A DNA stretch of 64,000 bases from Candidatus Bipolaricaulota bacterium (GTDB taxonomy: Bacteria; Bipolaricaulota; Bipolaricaulia; Bipolaricaulales; Bipolaricaulaceae), in the NCBI GenBank assembly GCA_022838705.1, contig JALHJZ010000001.1, forward strand, positions 478,689-542,688. Direction: 5' to 3'. Shown one piece after another: positions 24,577 to 34,115 of the stretch (position 1 is its first letter; the number at the start of each line of letters is the position of its first letter). The translations under genes were made by a program, and so were the position numbers. A model generated the notes under the pieces. It worked only from the letters and a program-made list of their open reading frames with translations, made no database searches and had not been told where the DNA came from.

Positions 24577-26179
24577 TCGAAAGGCCCCCGAACGACTGCT
24601 CGAACTCCCGGGCGAAGTCGTGGGCGAGGAGGTCTGCCCGCCGACTGTACGCTCCCCGATCCTTCCACGTCGCCTCCGGGCGGAGGATCTCCTCCGGCAC
24701 CCCGGGGCATGTCGTGGGAACCCAAAGATGGAACCGCTCATCGAGGGTGAACTTCGCCCGATCGAGCTCGCCGGACAACGCGGCCCGCACCATCGCCCGG
24801 GTGAGGCGGATGTCGATCCGCGACCCCTCTCCGTACGGACCGCCCGACCAGCCGGTGTTGACGAGCCACGTCCGGGTCTTGTACCGATCGAGGTACTCCC
24901 CGAGGAGGTCGGTGTAGGCATGGGGGAGCCGCGGCATGAACGGGGCCCCGAAGAAGCGGGAGAACGTGGACCCCGGCTCGGCGACCCCCGTCTCCGTCCC
25001 GGCGAGCTTGCTCGTGTAGCCCATGAGGAACCACAGCTTGGCCTGGTCAGGGTCGAGGCGAGCGATCGGGGGGAGGACGCCGTTGGCGTCCGCGGTGAGG
25101 AACACCATGACCGTCGGGTGGCCCGCCCGCCCGGTGGGATCGGAGTTGCGGATGAACGAGAGGGGGTAGCTGGCGCGGGAGTTCTCGGTGAGCCGCCGGT
25201 CGTAAAAGTCGAACCGGCCATCGGGGGTGATGAACGCGTTCTCCACGATCGCCCCGTGATCCTCCGGCGGCGCGTCGTGCATCACTGCCCCGTAGATGTC
25301 CGGCTCCTTCGCCGGGTCGAGGCCGATCATCTTCGCGTAGCAGCCCCACTCGAAGTTGAAGATTCCCTCCTCGCTCCAGCCGTGCTCGTCGTCGCCGAGG
25401 AGGGCCCGCTCGGGATCGGAGGAGAGCGATGTCTTCCCCGTCCCGGAGAGACCGAGGAAGAGGGCGGAGCGGCCATCGGCGCCGACATTGGCCGCCCCGT
25501 GCAGGGGGAGGATCCCCAACGGGGGGAGGAGGAAGTTCATCACCGTAAACAGGAGCTTCTTCACCGACCCGAGGTACGCTGATCCGTACACGATCCCCAC
25601 GCGGAGGGCGAAGTCCATGACCACCGCCAGGTCGGACGGGCGGCCCTTGTCGGGATCGTTCCGCAGTCGGCCCGCGTACTTCCGTGGATCAAGCTTGTCG
25701 TAGGGGAGGGCGAGGAGGGTGAACGGGCGGTCGGCGAACGGGGAGCGCTCGATGCCGGTCGGGAACGGGCGGAACATGTTGTCCGCGAACAGGGCGGTGA
25801 GGGCGCGGTCGGTGAGGAGCCGCACCGGGAGCGCGCACGCCGGATCGGCCCCCAGAGCTCGCTCCATCAGGAACAACCTGGGCTTGGCCGCGAGCGTCGC
25901 CACCGCGTCGGAGGCGAGGAGCTCGAACGTCGCGGGTGCCATGGGGATGCAGTACGGGGACGTCCAGTCCACCTCGTCGTGGATCTCCGGGCGGTCCACG
26001 ATGTAGGTGTCCTTCGGCCTCCGCCCGGTGGATTCGGGGGATGTCCAGGTGGCGAGCGCCCCCGACACGCTCACGAGGGCCTCGCGGTGGGCGATCGCCT
26101 CCCGGACGAGGGTCGGTCGGGAGGGGTTCACGCTGGGCCGATTACCCAGAACTCGCTCCACTTCACGGTCAATGTTCAT
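24536..26179 (-). CDS. pckA: ATP-dependent phosphoenolpyruvate carboxykinase
   Basis: 547 residues, normal for the ATP-type enzyme (EC 4.1.1.49), which interconverts oxaloacetate plus ATP with PEP, CO2 and ADP. The P-loop GLSGTGKT is at 243-250 and the second kinase/metal motif LGDDEHGW at 261-268. The metal-binding lysine region is AYLGSVKK (201-208), and RNSDPTG and GYTSKLAGTE also match. It can serve gluconeogenesis from imported organic acids or run in reverse in fermenters. Its 3' end overlaps the convergent small membrane gene by 41 nt. Its start overlaps the mscS stop by 11 nt. Confidence 0.95.
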   Translation of the reverse strand: MNIDREVERVLGNRPSVNPSRPTLVREAIAHREALVSVSGALATWTSPESTGRRPKDTYIVDRPEIHDEVDWTSPYCIPMAPATFELLASDAVATLAAKPRLFLMERALGADPACALPVRLLTDRALTALFADNMFRPFPTGIERSPFADRPFTLLALPYDKLDPRKYAGRLRNDPDKGRPSDLAVVMDFALRVGIVYGSAYLGSVKKLLFTVMNFLLPPLGILPLHGAANVGADGRSALFLGLSGTGKTSLSSDPERALLGDDEHGWSEEGIFNFEWGCYAKMIGLDPAKEPDIYGAVMHDAPPEDHGAIVENAFITPDGRFDFYDRRLTENSRASYPLSFIRNSDPTGRAGHPTVMVFLTADANGVLPPIARLDPDQAKLWFLMGYTSKLAGTETGVAEPGSTFSRFFGAPFMPRLPHAYTDLLGEYLDRYKTRTWLVNTGWSGGPYGEGSRIDIRLTRAMVRAALSGELDRAKFTLDERFHLWVPTTCPGVPEEILRPEATWKDRGAYSRRADLLAHDFAREFEQSFGGLSISPRVAAQCPGRR

Positions 26180-27257
26180 GGGGCGCCTCCTTCGACAGGC
26201 CTGGGCTCGGTTGGAGGTGGACGACCTGGGTGGGGTAGGCGAACTCGATCCCCATCTCCTTAAACCGCCGCTTGAGCCCGAGGTTGATCGCCTGCTGAAT
26301 GTCCATGTACACGTTGTAGTTGGGGGAGAGGACGTAGTACACGACCTCGAACACCAGGGCGAAGTCTCCGTACTCCTTGAAGTGGGCGCGGTTAAACCGG
26401 GTGTTCGGGATCCCCGCGATGATCTCCTCTACCGTCTTCGGGATCTTCTCCAGGAGCTCGGGGGGGGTGTCGTACACGACCTTCAATGCGAAGGCGACCC
26501 GCCGCTCCTGCATCTGCCTGTAGTTCCGGATTCGGCTGCCGAGGAGGTCGGAGTTGGCCAGGACGACCTGTTCCCCGGTCAGGCTGCGGATGCGGGTCGT
26601 CTTGAGGCCGATCCGCTCCACCGTCCCGCTGATGTCCCCCACGACGATGTAGTCCCCCACGAGGAATGGCTTATCCACAACGATCGAGATGGAGGCGAAC
26701 AGGTCCCCGAGCACGTTCTGAAGGGCAAGGGCGATCGCAACTCCGGCGATCCCGAGCCCGGCGATGAGGGCGGTGATGTTGATCCCCATGTTGGCCAGGG
26801 CGAGGAGGATGACGATGGTCCACAGGGCAATCTTGGCCATGTAGCCCACGGCGTTGAGGGTGGTGGCCGTGGCGGCATCCTTTTCTTGCTCCAGCTGGCG
26901 CCGGATCTCGCGGTTGATCCAGTAGGTGATGAGGCGATTCCCCCACGTTGCGAGCTGGATCAGCAAGGCGAGTATGGCCAGGATGCTTATGCCGCGGGAC
27001 ACGGTGGGGGGAAGGTTCAACGCGAGCGAGGCGGCGAACAGGGAGATTGCGCACAAGAACAGGACTTGGGTCCTCCGCGCGAGGTCGGCCATCAGGTGGG
27101 TGAACTCGCTGGGGGCTCGCTGCTCACGGGCGAGCAAGCGGCGATGGATCGCCCACTTCGCGAGCCGGAGGAAGGCGAAGCAGGCGACGCAGATCCCCAC
27201 GGCAACGAACCAGGCCCAAACCTCATTACCGGCGACCACGCGGTGGAGGAAGGCCAT
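26169..27257 (-). CDS. mscS: MscS-family small-conductance mechanosensitive channel
   Basis: 362 residues. Hydrophobic segments lie at about 14-33, 66-85, 90-110, 140-160 and 163-185. The pore-lining helix and beta domain follow: IAGLGIAGVAIALALQNVLGDLFASI, then DKPFLVGDYIVVGDISGTVERIGLKTTRIRS, the core MscS signature. It has two more predicted helices than E. coli MscS. It opens under membrane tension to release solutes during hypo-osmotic shock. The downstream pckA start overlaps its stop, so the two may share a transcript. Confidence 0.92.
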   Translation of the reverse strand: MAFLHRVVAGNEVWAWFVAVGICVACFAFLRLAKWAIHRRLLAREQRAPSEFTHLMADLARRTQVLFLCAISLFAASLALNLPPTVSRGISILAILALLIQLATWGNRLITYWINREIRRQLEQEKDAATATTLNAVGYMAKIALWTIVILLALANMGINITALIAGLGIAGVAIALALQNVLGDLFASISIVVDKPFLVGDYIVVGDISGTVERIGLKTTRIRSLTGEQVVLANSDLLGSRIRNYRQMQERRVAFALKVVYDTPPELLEKIPKTVEEIIAGIPNTRFNRAHFKEYGDFALVFEVVYYVLSPNYNVYMDIQQAINLGLKRRFKEMGIEFAYPTQVVHLQPSPGLSKEAPHEH

Positions 27258-27260
27258 GGC

Positions 27261-27446
27261 CTACTGCGTCTTGGTCTTTCGCCCCGAGCCGAGGAACGGG
27301 AGGATGACGAGCACGATCCCCCCGGCGAAGAGGATCACCGTGACCGTGGTGGAGATCTGTGGGAGAAGGTTCCCGATCACGACCCCGAGGAGGGCGGTCC
27401 CGATGGCGAGGAGGAACCAGCGCATCCGAAGCCACGTTGTGCGCAT
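27261..27446 (-). CDS. Small membrane protein upstream of mscS
   Basis: 61 residues with two hydrophobic segments (about 8-28 and 33-53) and a basic tail GRKTKTQ. It ends 3 nt before the mscS start, so it is probably the first gene of that unit. No family is recognised. Confidence 0.55.
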   Translation of the reverse strand: MRTTWLRMRWFLLAIGTALLGVVIGNLLPQISTTVTVILFAGGIVLVILPFLGSGRKTKTQ

Positions 27447-27693
27447 CGCAGTCGAGGATACCCAGGGGGGGGCGGGGTGTCAAACCAGGTAGCGCCCGCC
27501 AACCTCCCGAGCGTGGGAGGGGACGGGAATCTCTTCCCAGGTGGGCTACCGACAGGGGCCCTCGCACCGACGGGGGGATACACTTGGGCGGCGCCGGGGA
27601 ACGACCTCCTCTGGCGGGAAGGAGGTGGTGGGGAGAGGAAGAGCGTGGTAGCGGATCGTCACGAGGAGAGATGCTTCCGAGGAGGGATGCCGG

Positions 27694-29016
27694 ATGAAAG
27701 CGTGCAAGGCTGTGGTCATAGGGTTGGCCATCCTGGCTCTCGGGCCGATGGCTGTGGCCGAGAAGGTGTCGATCGAGTTCTGGCACGCCGCCACTGGGGC
27801 GCTGGCGGCGGCCCTAACCGAGGTGGTGAACGGGTTCAACGCGTCTCAGGACCAGTACGTTGTCAACGCTGTCTACAAGGGCTCCTACACGGAGACGATG
27901 TCCGCAGCGATCGCTGCGTTCCGGGCGGGCCAAGCGCCGCACATCGTGCAGATCTTCGAGGTGGGGACAGCAACGATGATGGCGGCCGAGGAAGCGATCT
28001 ACCCCGTCCATCAGCTCATGGCCGATACGGGAACGCCGTTTGACCCTGACCAATACATCGCCCCGGTGAAGGGGTACTACAGCTCAGCCGATGGGAAGAT
28101 GGTCTCGATGCCGTTCAATAGCTCGACGGCCCTCCTGTGGTACAACAAGGATGCATTCCGCGCCGCCGGGCTCGATCCGGAGAACCCGCCCCGCACGTGG
28201 GCTGAGGTCCGCGCGGCGGCGAAGGCGATCGTTGCTGCCGGGGCCGCGAAGATGGGCCTCTCCACCTCGTGGTTGACCTGGATCCAGTACGAGCAGCTCG
28301 CGGCCCTCCACGATGTCCCGTTCGCTACGCGGGCCAACGGGTTCGAGGGGATGGACGCTGAGCTCAACCTCAACCATTCGCTGTTCGTGCACCATACGCA
28401 GACCCTGATCGATATGCAGGCGGAGGGGTCGTTCAGCTACGCGGGACGGGACTCGGCGCCCGACGCCCTGTTTGGGTCAGGAGAGGCCGCAATGCTCATG
28501 GCCTCGTCCGCCCTCCGGGCGCGCGTTGTGCGCGAGGCCCAGTTCGACTGGGGCGTGACGTACTTGCCCTACTACGATGAGTTCATCGCCGAGCCGAAGA
28601 ACTCGATCATCGGGGGGGCATCCCTGTGGGTGATGCGCCGTCCGCGGGCCAGCGCCGCGGAATACAAGGGCGTGGCCGCATTTTTCTCCTACCTCGGCCA
28701 AGCGGCCACCGATGCGAAGTGGCATATGATGACGGGCTATGTGCCGCTCACGCTCGCGGGGTACGAGGCGGCCAAGGCTCAAGGGTACTACGAGGCCAAC
28801 CCCGGGGCCGACCTGGCGATCCTCCAGCTCGCTCGACCCAACCCGACGGAGAACACGCGCGGGCTCAGGCTGGGCAACCTCCCGGAGATCCGCGTTGTGG
28901 TGTACGAGGAGGTTGAGAAGGCGCTACAGGGGCAGCAGACTGCCGAGCAGGCCATGGCCAACGTTGTCCGGCGGGGGAACGCCATCCTCCGCGAGTTCGA
29001 GGCCATCTACAAGTAG
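27694..29016 (+). CDS. Extracellular solute-binding protein, UgpB-like
   Basis: 440 residues with a signal peptide ([23 protein letters not shown]). The mature start [20 protein letters not shown] and the segments [17 protein letters not shown] and [18 protein letters not shown] are typical of the family-1 binding protein for glycerol 3-phosphate and glycerophosphodiesters (UgpB). It would deliver substrate to the two permeases that follow. GAGGAGG precedes the ATG. A 12-bp hairpin follows the stop. Other UgpB-like proteins bind oligosaccharides, so specificity rests on the neighbouring ugpQ- and glpK-like genes. Codon use resembles that of the surroundings. Confidence 0.82.
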   Translation: MKACKAVVIGLAILALGPMAVAEKVSIEFWHAATGALAAALTEVVNGFNASQDQYVVNAVYKGSYTETMSAAIAAFRAGQAPHIVQIFEVGTATMMAAEEAIYPVHQLMADTGTPFDPDQYIAPVKGYYSSADGKMVSMPFNSSTALLWYNKDAFRAAGLDPENPPRTWAEVRAAAKAIVAAGAAKMGLSTSWLTWIQYEQLAALHDVPFATRANGFEGMDAELNLNHSLFVHHTQTLIDMQAEGSFSYAGRDSAPDALFGSGEAAMLMASSALRARVVREAQFDWGVTYLPYYDEFIAEPKNSIIGGASLWVMRRPRASAAEYKGVAAFFSYLGQAATDAKWHMMTGYVPLTLAGYEAAKAQGYYEANPGADLAILQLARPNPTENTRGLRLGNLPEIRVVVYEEVEKALQGQQTAEQAMANVVRRGNAILREFEAIYK

Positions 29017-29023
29017 GATCGAG

Positions 29024-29051
29024 GGGGCACGCCCGACATCGGGCGTGCCCC
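29024..29051 (+). terminator. 12-bp intergenic hairpin after the first solute-binding gene
   Basis: GGGGCACGCCCG (29024-29035), loop ACAT, CGGGCGTGCCCC (29040-29051). No T tract. Equivalent hairpins follow the other two binding-protein genes, so it probably protects the upstream mRNA from 3' decay. Confidence 0.65.
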
Positions 29052-29075
29052 TTGCCCCCTCAGGAGGTGAGCGCC

Positions 29076-29960
29076 GTGAAGGGCGAGGCCACGTTCTCGA
29101 ACAAGTTCCTCCCCTATCTCCTCGTTGCCCCTCAGATCATCGTTACGGCCGTGTTCTTCGTTTGGCCAGCGGTCCAGGCGATCCAGCAGTCCGTCCTCCG
29201 CTCCGACCCGTTTGGGTTCCACACAACGTTCGTCGGCTTGGCGAACTTCAAGGCGCTGTTCGCTGACCCGTACTATCTGGGGGCGATCCGCCTCACGTTT
29301 GTGTTCTCCGCGGCGGTGGTGGTCGCCGCGCTCTCTGCGGGCCTCCTCCTCGCGGTGATGGCGAACAGGCCCCTTCGGGGGGCGAACGTATACAAAACCC
29401 TCCTCATCTGGCCCTATGCCCTCGCCCCCGCGATCGCCGGGGTCCTGTGGCTGTTCCTCTTCCAGCCCTCGATCGGGATCCTGGCCCGGGCGTTGCAGAG
29501 CATAGGCGTCCATTGGAACTACACCCTGAACGGGGGGCAAGCGTTGCTGATCGTTGTCCTGGCCTCGGTCTGGAAACAAGTGAGCTACAACTTCATCTTT
29601 TTCCTCGCTGGGCTGCAGGCGATCCCGAAGTCCCTCATTGAGGCGGCCAAGGTGGATGGGGCCGGGTCCACGCGCGCCTTCTGGTCCATCGTGTTCCCCC
29701 TCCTCGCTCCGACGACGTTCTTCCTGGTGGTGATGAACACCGTATACGCGTTCTTCGACACGTTCGGGGCGATCGACGCCCTCACCAAGGGTGGCCCCGG
29801 GAAGGCTACGGAGACGATGGTGTACAAGCTGTACGTGGACGGGTTCAAGAATTTCAAGATCAACAGCTCGGCCGCTCAGTCCGTGGTCTTGATGGTGTTG
29901 GTGATCTTGCTCACGGCCTTCCAGTTCCGGTTCATCGAGCGCCGTGTCCACTACGTGTAA
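29076..29960 (+). CDS. ABC sugar/glycerophosphate importer permease, UgpA-like
   Basis: 294 residues with six hydrophobic segments. The ABC-interaction loop reads [22 protein letters not shown] near residue 190. GTG at 29076 is chosen as start because CAGGAGGTGAG lies 7 nt upstream; a TTG at 29052 sits inside the hairpin region. It pairs with the next gene as a MalF/MalG-type heterodimer. UgpA subfamily features include the short N-terminus and [17 protein letters not shown]. No ATPase gene is present in the cluster. Confidence 0.85.
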   Translation: MKGEATFSNKFLPYLLVAPQIIVTAVFFVWPAVQAIQQSVLRSDPFGFHTTFVGLANFKALFADPYYLGAIRLTFVFSAAVVVAALSAGLLLAVMANRPLRGANVYKTLLIWPYALAPAIAGVLWLFLFQPSIGILARALQSIGVHWNYTLNGGQALLIVVLASVWKQVSYNFIFFLAGLQAIPKSLIEAAKVDGAGSTRAFWSIVFPLLAPTTFFLVVMNTVYAFFDTFGAIDALTKGGPGKATETMVYKLYVDGFKNFKINSSAAQSVVLMVLVILLTAFQFRFIERRVHYV

Positions 29961-29969
29961 GGGGGGGCG

Positions 29970-30821
29970 ATGAAGAGGAAGCGCGTTTCGCGGAACTGGT
30001 TCGCTCACCTCGTCCTCATTGTTGGGGTGGCGGTGCTCGTGTTTCCGGTGTACATGGCCTTCATCGGCTCGACCCACGATGCCGCGACCATCGGGCGGGG
30101 CCGCCTCCCCCTCACCCCGGGGACCCACATGGCGGAGAACTACGTCCAGGCTTGGGCCTACGGTACAGGGGAGCGGGTGTCGGGGACACCAGTGCGGATC
30201 ATGATGACGAACTCCCTCCTCATGGCGGTGGTGATCGCCGTGGGGAAGATCACGGTGTCCATCCTCGCTGCGTATGCTGTGGTCTTCTTTCGGTTCCCGC
30301 TGCGGATGTTCTTCTTCTGGCTCATCTTCATCACCCTCATGCTGCCTCTCGAGGTCCGCATCATCCCGAGCTACAAGGTCGTTGCCGATCTGGGGCTCCT
30401 CAACTCGTTGGCAGGCCTGACCCTCCCCGTGATGGTGTCCGCCACGGGGACCCTCCTCTTCCGCCAGGTGTTCCTCACCATCCCTAAGGAACTCCTCGAT
30501 GCGGCGAAGATCGACGGGGCCGGCCCGATGCGGTGCTTGTGGTCGATCATCCTCCCGCTGGGGCGACCGAGCATCGCTGCCCTGTTCGTGATCCTGTTCG
30601 TGTATGGGTGGAACCAGTACCTGTGGCCGCTCCTCATCACGACGGAGAAGAACATGGATACGATCGTGATCGGGATTGTGAAGATGCTCGGGACATCTGA
30701 ATCCCTCATGGATTGGAACCTCGTCATGGCGACCACGGTGATGGCGATGGCGGTGCCGATCGTGGTGGTGATCCTGTTCCAGAAGTGGCTCGTGAAAGGA
30801 CTTGTGGAGACCGAGAAGTGA
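29970..30821 (+). CDS. ABC importer permease, UgpE-like
   Basis: 283 residues with six hydrophobic segments. The coupling loop DAAKIDGAGPMRCLWSIILPLG is intact, and the LPLEVRIIPSYKV and FVYGWNQYLWPLLITT blocks are typical of UgpE/MalG subunits. It is second subunit of the first importer, 9 nt after ugpA. The plus-strand order binding protein, A, E matches known ugp operons. Confidence 0.87.
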   Translation: MKRKRVSRNWFAHLVLIVGVAVLVFPVYMAFIGSTHDAATIGRGRLPLTPGTHMAENYVQAWAYGTGERVSGTPVRIMMTNSLLMAVVIAVGKITVSILAAYAVVFFRFPLRMFFFWLIFITLMLPLEVRIIPSYKVVADLGLLNSLAGLTLPVMVSATGTLLFRQVFLTIPKELLDAAKIDGAGPMRCLWSIILPLGRPSIAALFVILFVYGWNQYLWPLLITTEKNMDTIVIGIVKMLGTSESLMDWNLVMATTVMAMAVPIVVVILFQKWLVKGLVETEK

Positions 30822-30834
30822 CGGGGAGGCGAGG

Positions 30835-31761
30835 ATGATGCACGTGTGGACGTGGCTGGTGGTGGTCGGTCTCGCGTGCGCCTTCGCGTTGACCGCGCTC
30901 CCTGGCCGCGCCCCGATCGCGGAAGGAGGTCCCGTGGCTCGGGTGGTGGTGATCGCCCACCGGGGGGCGCGATCGGTGGCCCCGGAGAACACCCTCGCTG
31001 CGGCGAGGCGCGCGGCGGAGCTCGGGGCGGATGGGTGGGAACTCGATGCCCAGCTCACGAAGGATGGGGAACTCGTCGTCATGCACGACGACGTGCTGAC
31101 CCGGACTACGAACGCCCGCGAGGCTTTCCCGGAGCGCGCCCCGTGGCGGGTGGCCGACTTCACCCTGGCGGAGATCCAGACGCTCGATGCGGGGGCGTGG
31201 TTTGGGCGTGAGGATCCGTTTGGCACGATTCGCTCCGGTGAGGTTCGGGCGGAGGAAGCGCAGGCGTTCGTGGGGGAGCGGGTGCCCACCCTCCGCGATG
31301 CGCTCCTTGTCAGTTCCGAGCTTGACCTGTTCGTGAACATTGAGCTCAAGGGGACGCCGTTTGCTCCCCTCTCCTCTTCCGGCCGGGAGATGGTGGAGAA
31401 GGTCGTCTCCCTCGTCCGCGAGCTGGGGATGGCCGAGCGGGTGATCGTCTCCTCGTTTGACCACGAGCGGATCCACTATCTGGGGGAGATCGCCCCCGAG
31501 ATCGCGGGCGCGCTCCTCGTCCTCTCCCTCCCCCCCGACCCAGTGGGGTACGTGCGCGGGTACGGGGCGGAGGCCATCAACCCGCAGGCCAGTGCCTACG
31601 ACCGGGAGAAGGCGCGCCTCCTCCACGAGGCGGGGTACGGGGTGTACCTGTGGACGGTGAACGACCCGCGCGACCTCGCCCGATTCGCTGCAGAGCCGTA
31701 TGTCTCGGGGATCATCACCGACTGGCCCCAGCGCCTGCGGCCACTCGTCGCGGGGAGGTAG
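30835..31761 (+). CDS. Glycerophosphodiester phosphodiesterase
   Basis: 308 residues of the GDPD family, which hydrolyses glycerophosphodiesters to glycerol 3-phosphate and an alcohol. Catalytic motifs: AHRGARSVAPENT (about 42-54), WELDAQLTKDGELVVMHDD, IELKG and, near the end, LWTVNDPRDLARF. A hydrophobic N-terminal segment (VWTWLVVVGLACAFALTAL) suggests a membrane-anchored or exported enzyme, unlike the cytoplasmic E. coli UgpQ. Two consecutive ATGs lie at 30835 and 30838 behind GGGGAGG. Its position inside the Ugp-like cluster supports the substrate. Confidence 0.88.
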   Translation: MMHVWTWLVVVGLACAFALTALPGRAPIAEGGPVARVVVIAHRGARSVAPENTLAAARRAAELGADGWELDAQLTKDGELVVMHDDVLTRTTNAREAFPERAPWRVADFTLAEIQTLDAGAWFGREDPFGTIRSGEVRAEEAQAFVGERVPTLRDALLVSSELDLFVNIELKGTPFAPLSSSGREMVEKVVSLVRELGMAERVIVSSFDHERIHYLGEIAPEIAGALLVLSLPPDPVGYVRGYGAEAINPQASAYDREKARLLHEAGYGVYLWTVNDPRDLARFAAEPYVSGIITDWPQRLRPLVAGR

Positions 31762-31856
31762 AATTCGCTCGGCTCCAGGCAAGGGGGTGAGAGTGGGGGA
31801 GAACTGCGACCGGTGGAAGCTCCTGGTCAATGCTGGTGGAGGAAAAGGAGGGAACG

Positions 31857-33161
31857 ATGAAGCGTGTGGTGTTGATTGCAGGGTTGTTGGTCCTGATGGT
31901 CGCTGGGTTGGCTCAGGCCAAGACAACGGTGGAGTTCTGGCACGCGATGAGCGGGTCTCGCCTGAAGGTCCTGGAGAAGATCGTCTCCGACTTCAACGCC
32001 GCCCATCCCGATGTGGAAGTGCGGGCCGTGTTCACCGGAACGTATGAGGAGACCCTCACCAGGTTCATCGCCGGCTACCGCACGGGCACAGCCCCTCACC
32101 TCGTCCAGGTGTACGAAGTTGGTACCCAGACCATGATCGACTCCGGGGCGATCATCCCCGTCTACCAAATCCCGGGGATGCTCGGCGAGACATGGGATTG
32201 GGCTCAGTACGTGCGCCCGATCGTCCTCTACTACTCCGTGGATGGGGACCTCTGGCCCTACCCGTTCAGCTCCTCCACGTTCATGCTCTACTACAACAAG
32301 GATCATTTTCGTCAGGCCGGGCTCGATCCGAATAAGCCCCCGACCACCTGGGACGAGATCGAGGAGTACGGGGAGAAGCTGATCCAAGCGGGGGTGGTGA
32401 GTAGCGTCCTGTCCTTCGGTTGGCCGGACTGCATCTTCGAGCAGGAGCTCGCCCTCCACAACTACCTCTACGCCGACAACGAGAACGGGCGGGCCGATCT
32501 CTCCACGAAGGTCACGTGGCCGGATGCGTTCAGCGTGAAGTTGTTCGAGACCTGGACACGGCTTTCCCAGAAGGGGATCTTCCTCTACGGCGGGCCGGAG
32601 TACGACGCCAACGCCGCGTTCACCGCGGGGAAGATCTCGATGCTCCTCCAGTCTACCTCGTCCCTGGACGGGATCCTGAAGACGGCCCAGGGCAAGTTCG
32701 AGGTGGGCACGAGCTTCCTGCCCCGGTTTGCTGACGAGCCGTCGGGCAACTCGGTGATCGGGGGCTCAAGCCTCTGGGTCCGCAAGGGCCAGTCCGAGGC
32801 CGAACTCCGTGCCGTGTGGGAGTTCCTGAAGTACCTGAGCCAGACCGATGTGGCCATCTACTGGCACAAGGGCACTGGGTACTTCCCGACCACCAACGCC
32901 GCCCTGAAGGAGCTCATGGATAGCGGGTGGTTTGTGGAGAGCCCGAACCACCTCACGGCGTTCCTCCAGATCCTGTCTGGACGCCAGGACACGGCGGCTG
33001 CCTTGGGCGCCCGCTTGGGGCCGTTCCCGGAGATCCGGGACTACATCCGGACAGCGATCGAGAAGGCGTGCGCCGGGACCCTTTCTCCCGAGGCGGCCCT
33101 CGCCGAGGCGGCGGCCAAGGCCAACCGGGCCCTTCAGGAGTACCGGTCGTTGATCAAGTAG
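31857..33161 (+). CDS. Second UgpB-like extracellular solute-binding protein
   Basis: 434 residues with a signal peptide (MKRVVLIAGLLVLMVAGLAQA). It is paralogous to the protein at 27694: TTVEFWHAMSGSRLKVLEKI, FTGTYEETLTRFIAGYRTG and YYNKDHFRQAGLDPNKPP align with the same family blocks. AAAAGGAGG precedes the ATG at 31857. An in-frame upstream ATG at 31830 lacks a ribosome-binding site and would spoil the signal peptide. TAGAAT at 31759, overlapping the phosphodiesterase stop codon, may be an internal -10. It feeds the second permease pair. Confidence 0.85.
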   Translation: MKRVVLIAGLLVLMVAGLAQAKTTVEFWHAMSGSRLKVLEKIVSDFNAAHPDVEVRAVFTGTYEETLTRFIAGYRTGTAPHLVQVYEVGTQTMIDSGAIIPVYQIPGMLGETWDWAQYVRPIVLYYSVDGDLWPYPFSSSTFMLYYNKDHFRQAGLDPNKPPTTWDEIEEYGEKLIQAGVVSSVLSFGWPDCIFEQELALHNYLYADNENGRADLSTKVTWPDAFSVKLFETWTRLSQKGIFLYGGPEYDANAAFTAGKISMLLQSTSSLDGILKTAQGKFEVGTSFLPRFADEPSGNSVIGGSSLWVRKGQSEAELRAVWEFLKYLSQTDVAIYWHKGTGYFPTTNAALKELMDSGWFVESPNHLTAFLQILSGRQDTAAALGARLGPFPEIRDYIRTAIEKACAGTLSPEAALAEAAAKANRALQEYRSLIK

Positions 33162-33175
33162 GCGCGGCCAGGGAG

Positions 33176-33205
33176 CACCGGGGCAGGGGCGCTCCTGCCC
33201 CGGTG
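33176..33205 (+). terminator. 12-bp intergenic hairpin after the second solute-binding gene
   Basis: CACCGGGGCAGG (33176-33187), 6-nt loop, CCTGCCCCGGTG (33194-33205). No run of T follows, and the permease gene starts 23 nt later. Same position as the hairpin at 29024. Confidence 0.65.
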
Positions 33206-33227
33206 TGTTCTACCTAAAGGAGATCAT

Positions 33228-34115
33228 GTGGAGGCAAGGTTCCCCGGGTACCGGCTGCTTCCCTACATCCTGATCCTCCCGTCCATCGCCGTCATCATCG
33301 TGTTCCTCGTGGTACCGTTCGCCATGGCGGTCCAACAGTCCTTCTACCGGACCTCCCCGTTCGGGACCACGACGCTATTCGTGGGCTTCGATAACTACAG
33401 CCAACTCTTCTCCGCGCCCGAGTACGTGCAGAGCCTCCTCACGACGCTCGTGTTCGCTGCCCTGGTCATCGGGGGGGGTCTTGCGCTATCGCTTGCCATC
33501 GCCATCCTCGTCACGAGGAAGATCCGGGGGGTTGGGTTCTACCAGGTGGCGTTCATCTGGACGTACGCCCTGTCCCCGGCCGTGGCCGGGATCATCTGGG
33601 CCCTCCTGTTCGACCCCTCGGTAGGCCTCGGGACCTACCTCATTCAGCAGCTGACCGGGTACCGGATCAACATGAGGGTCAGCGGGACCCCAGCCCTCCT
33701 CATCGCCGCCGCTGCCGCGGTGTGGAACATGCTTGGCTACAACATCTGCTTCTACATCGCCGGGCTCCAGAACGTGCCCAAGGAATTCGAGGAGGCGGCG
33801 CGGGTGGATGGGGCCAGCCCGTGGCGAACGTTCTGGCGCATCACGTTTCCGATGCTCTCCCCCACAACGGCGTTCCTTCTCTTTACGAACACGATCTACG
33901 CCTTCTTCCAGGTGTTCGGTCTGATCGATATCCTGACCCAAGGCGGTCCGGGTGGGGCCACGGAGATCCTCGTCTACAAGCTGTACCGGGATGGGTTCAT
34001 CCGCCTGCGGGTCAACTACGCCGCGGCCCAGTCCGTGCTCCTGTTCCTCATGGTGGCGGCGATGGCCCTGTTCCAGCTTCGGGTGACCACAAGGCGGGCT
34101 GAGTACAGCCGATGA
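33228..34115 (+). CDS. ABC importer permease, UgpA-like (second system)
   Basis: 295 residues with six hydrophobic segments. The coupling loop reads EEAARVDGASPWRTFWRITFPML. The start is the GTG at 33228, which overlaps an out-of-frame ATG at 33226; AAAGGAG lies just upstream. QQSFYRTSPFGTTTLFVGFDNY resembles the first-system permease at the same position, so the two operons arose by duplication. Its stop codon overlaps the next start. Confidence 0.85.
   Translation: MEARFPGYRLLPYILILPSIAVIIVFLVVPFAMAVQQSFYRTSPFGTTTLFVGFDNYSQLFSAPEYVQSLLTTLVFAALVIGGGLALSLAIAILVTRKIRGVGFYQVAFIWTYALSPAVAGIIWALLFDPSVGLGTYLIQQLTGYRINMRVSGTPALLIAAAAAVWNMLGYNICFYIAGLQNVPKEFEEAARVDGASPWRTFWRITFPMLSPTTAFLLFTNTIYAFFQVFGLIDILTQGGPGGATEILVYKLYRDGFIRLRVNYAAAQSVLLFLMVAAMALFQLRVTTRRAEYSR

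Noticed and set aside
26007..28043. 678-codon plus-strand frame across pckA, mscS and the intergenic region
   Set aside because: Crosses several genes on the other strand and overlaps the start of the first solute-binding gene in another frame.
29024..29051. Intrinsic terminator after the first solute-binding gene
   Set aside because: Strong stem but no T tract, and the permease gene follows without a promoter. An mRNA-stabilising or attenuating hairpin fits better.
29007..31349. 780-codon minus-strand frame opposite the first Ugp-like permeases
   Set aside because: Same reasoning: antisense shadow of conserved transporter genes, composition unlike real proteins here.
33226..33228. ATG start for the second UgpA-like permease
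   Set aside because: Out of frame with the permease. The overlapping GTG at 33228 is in frame.
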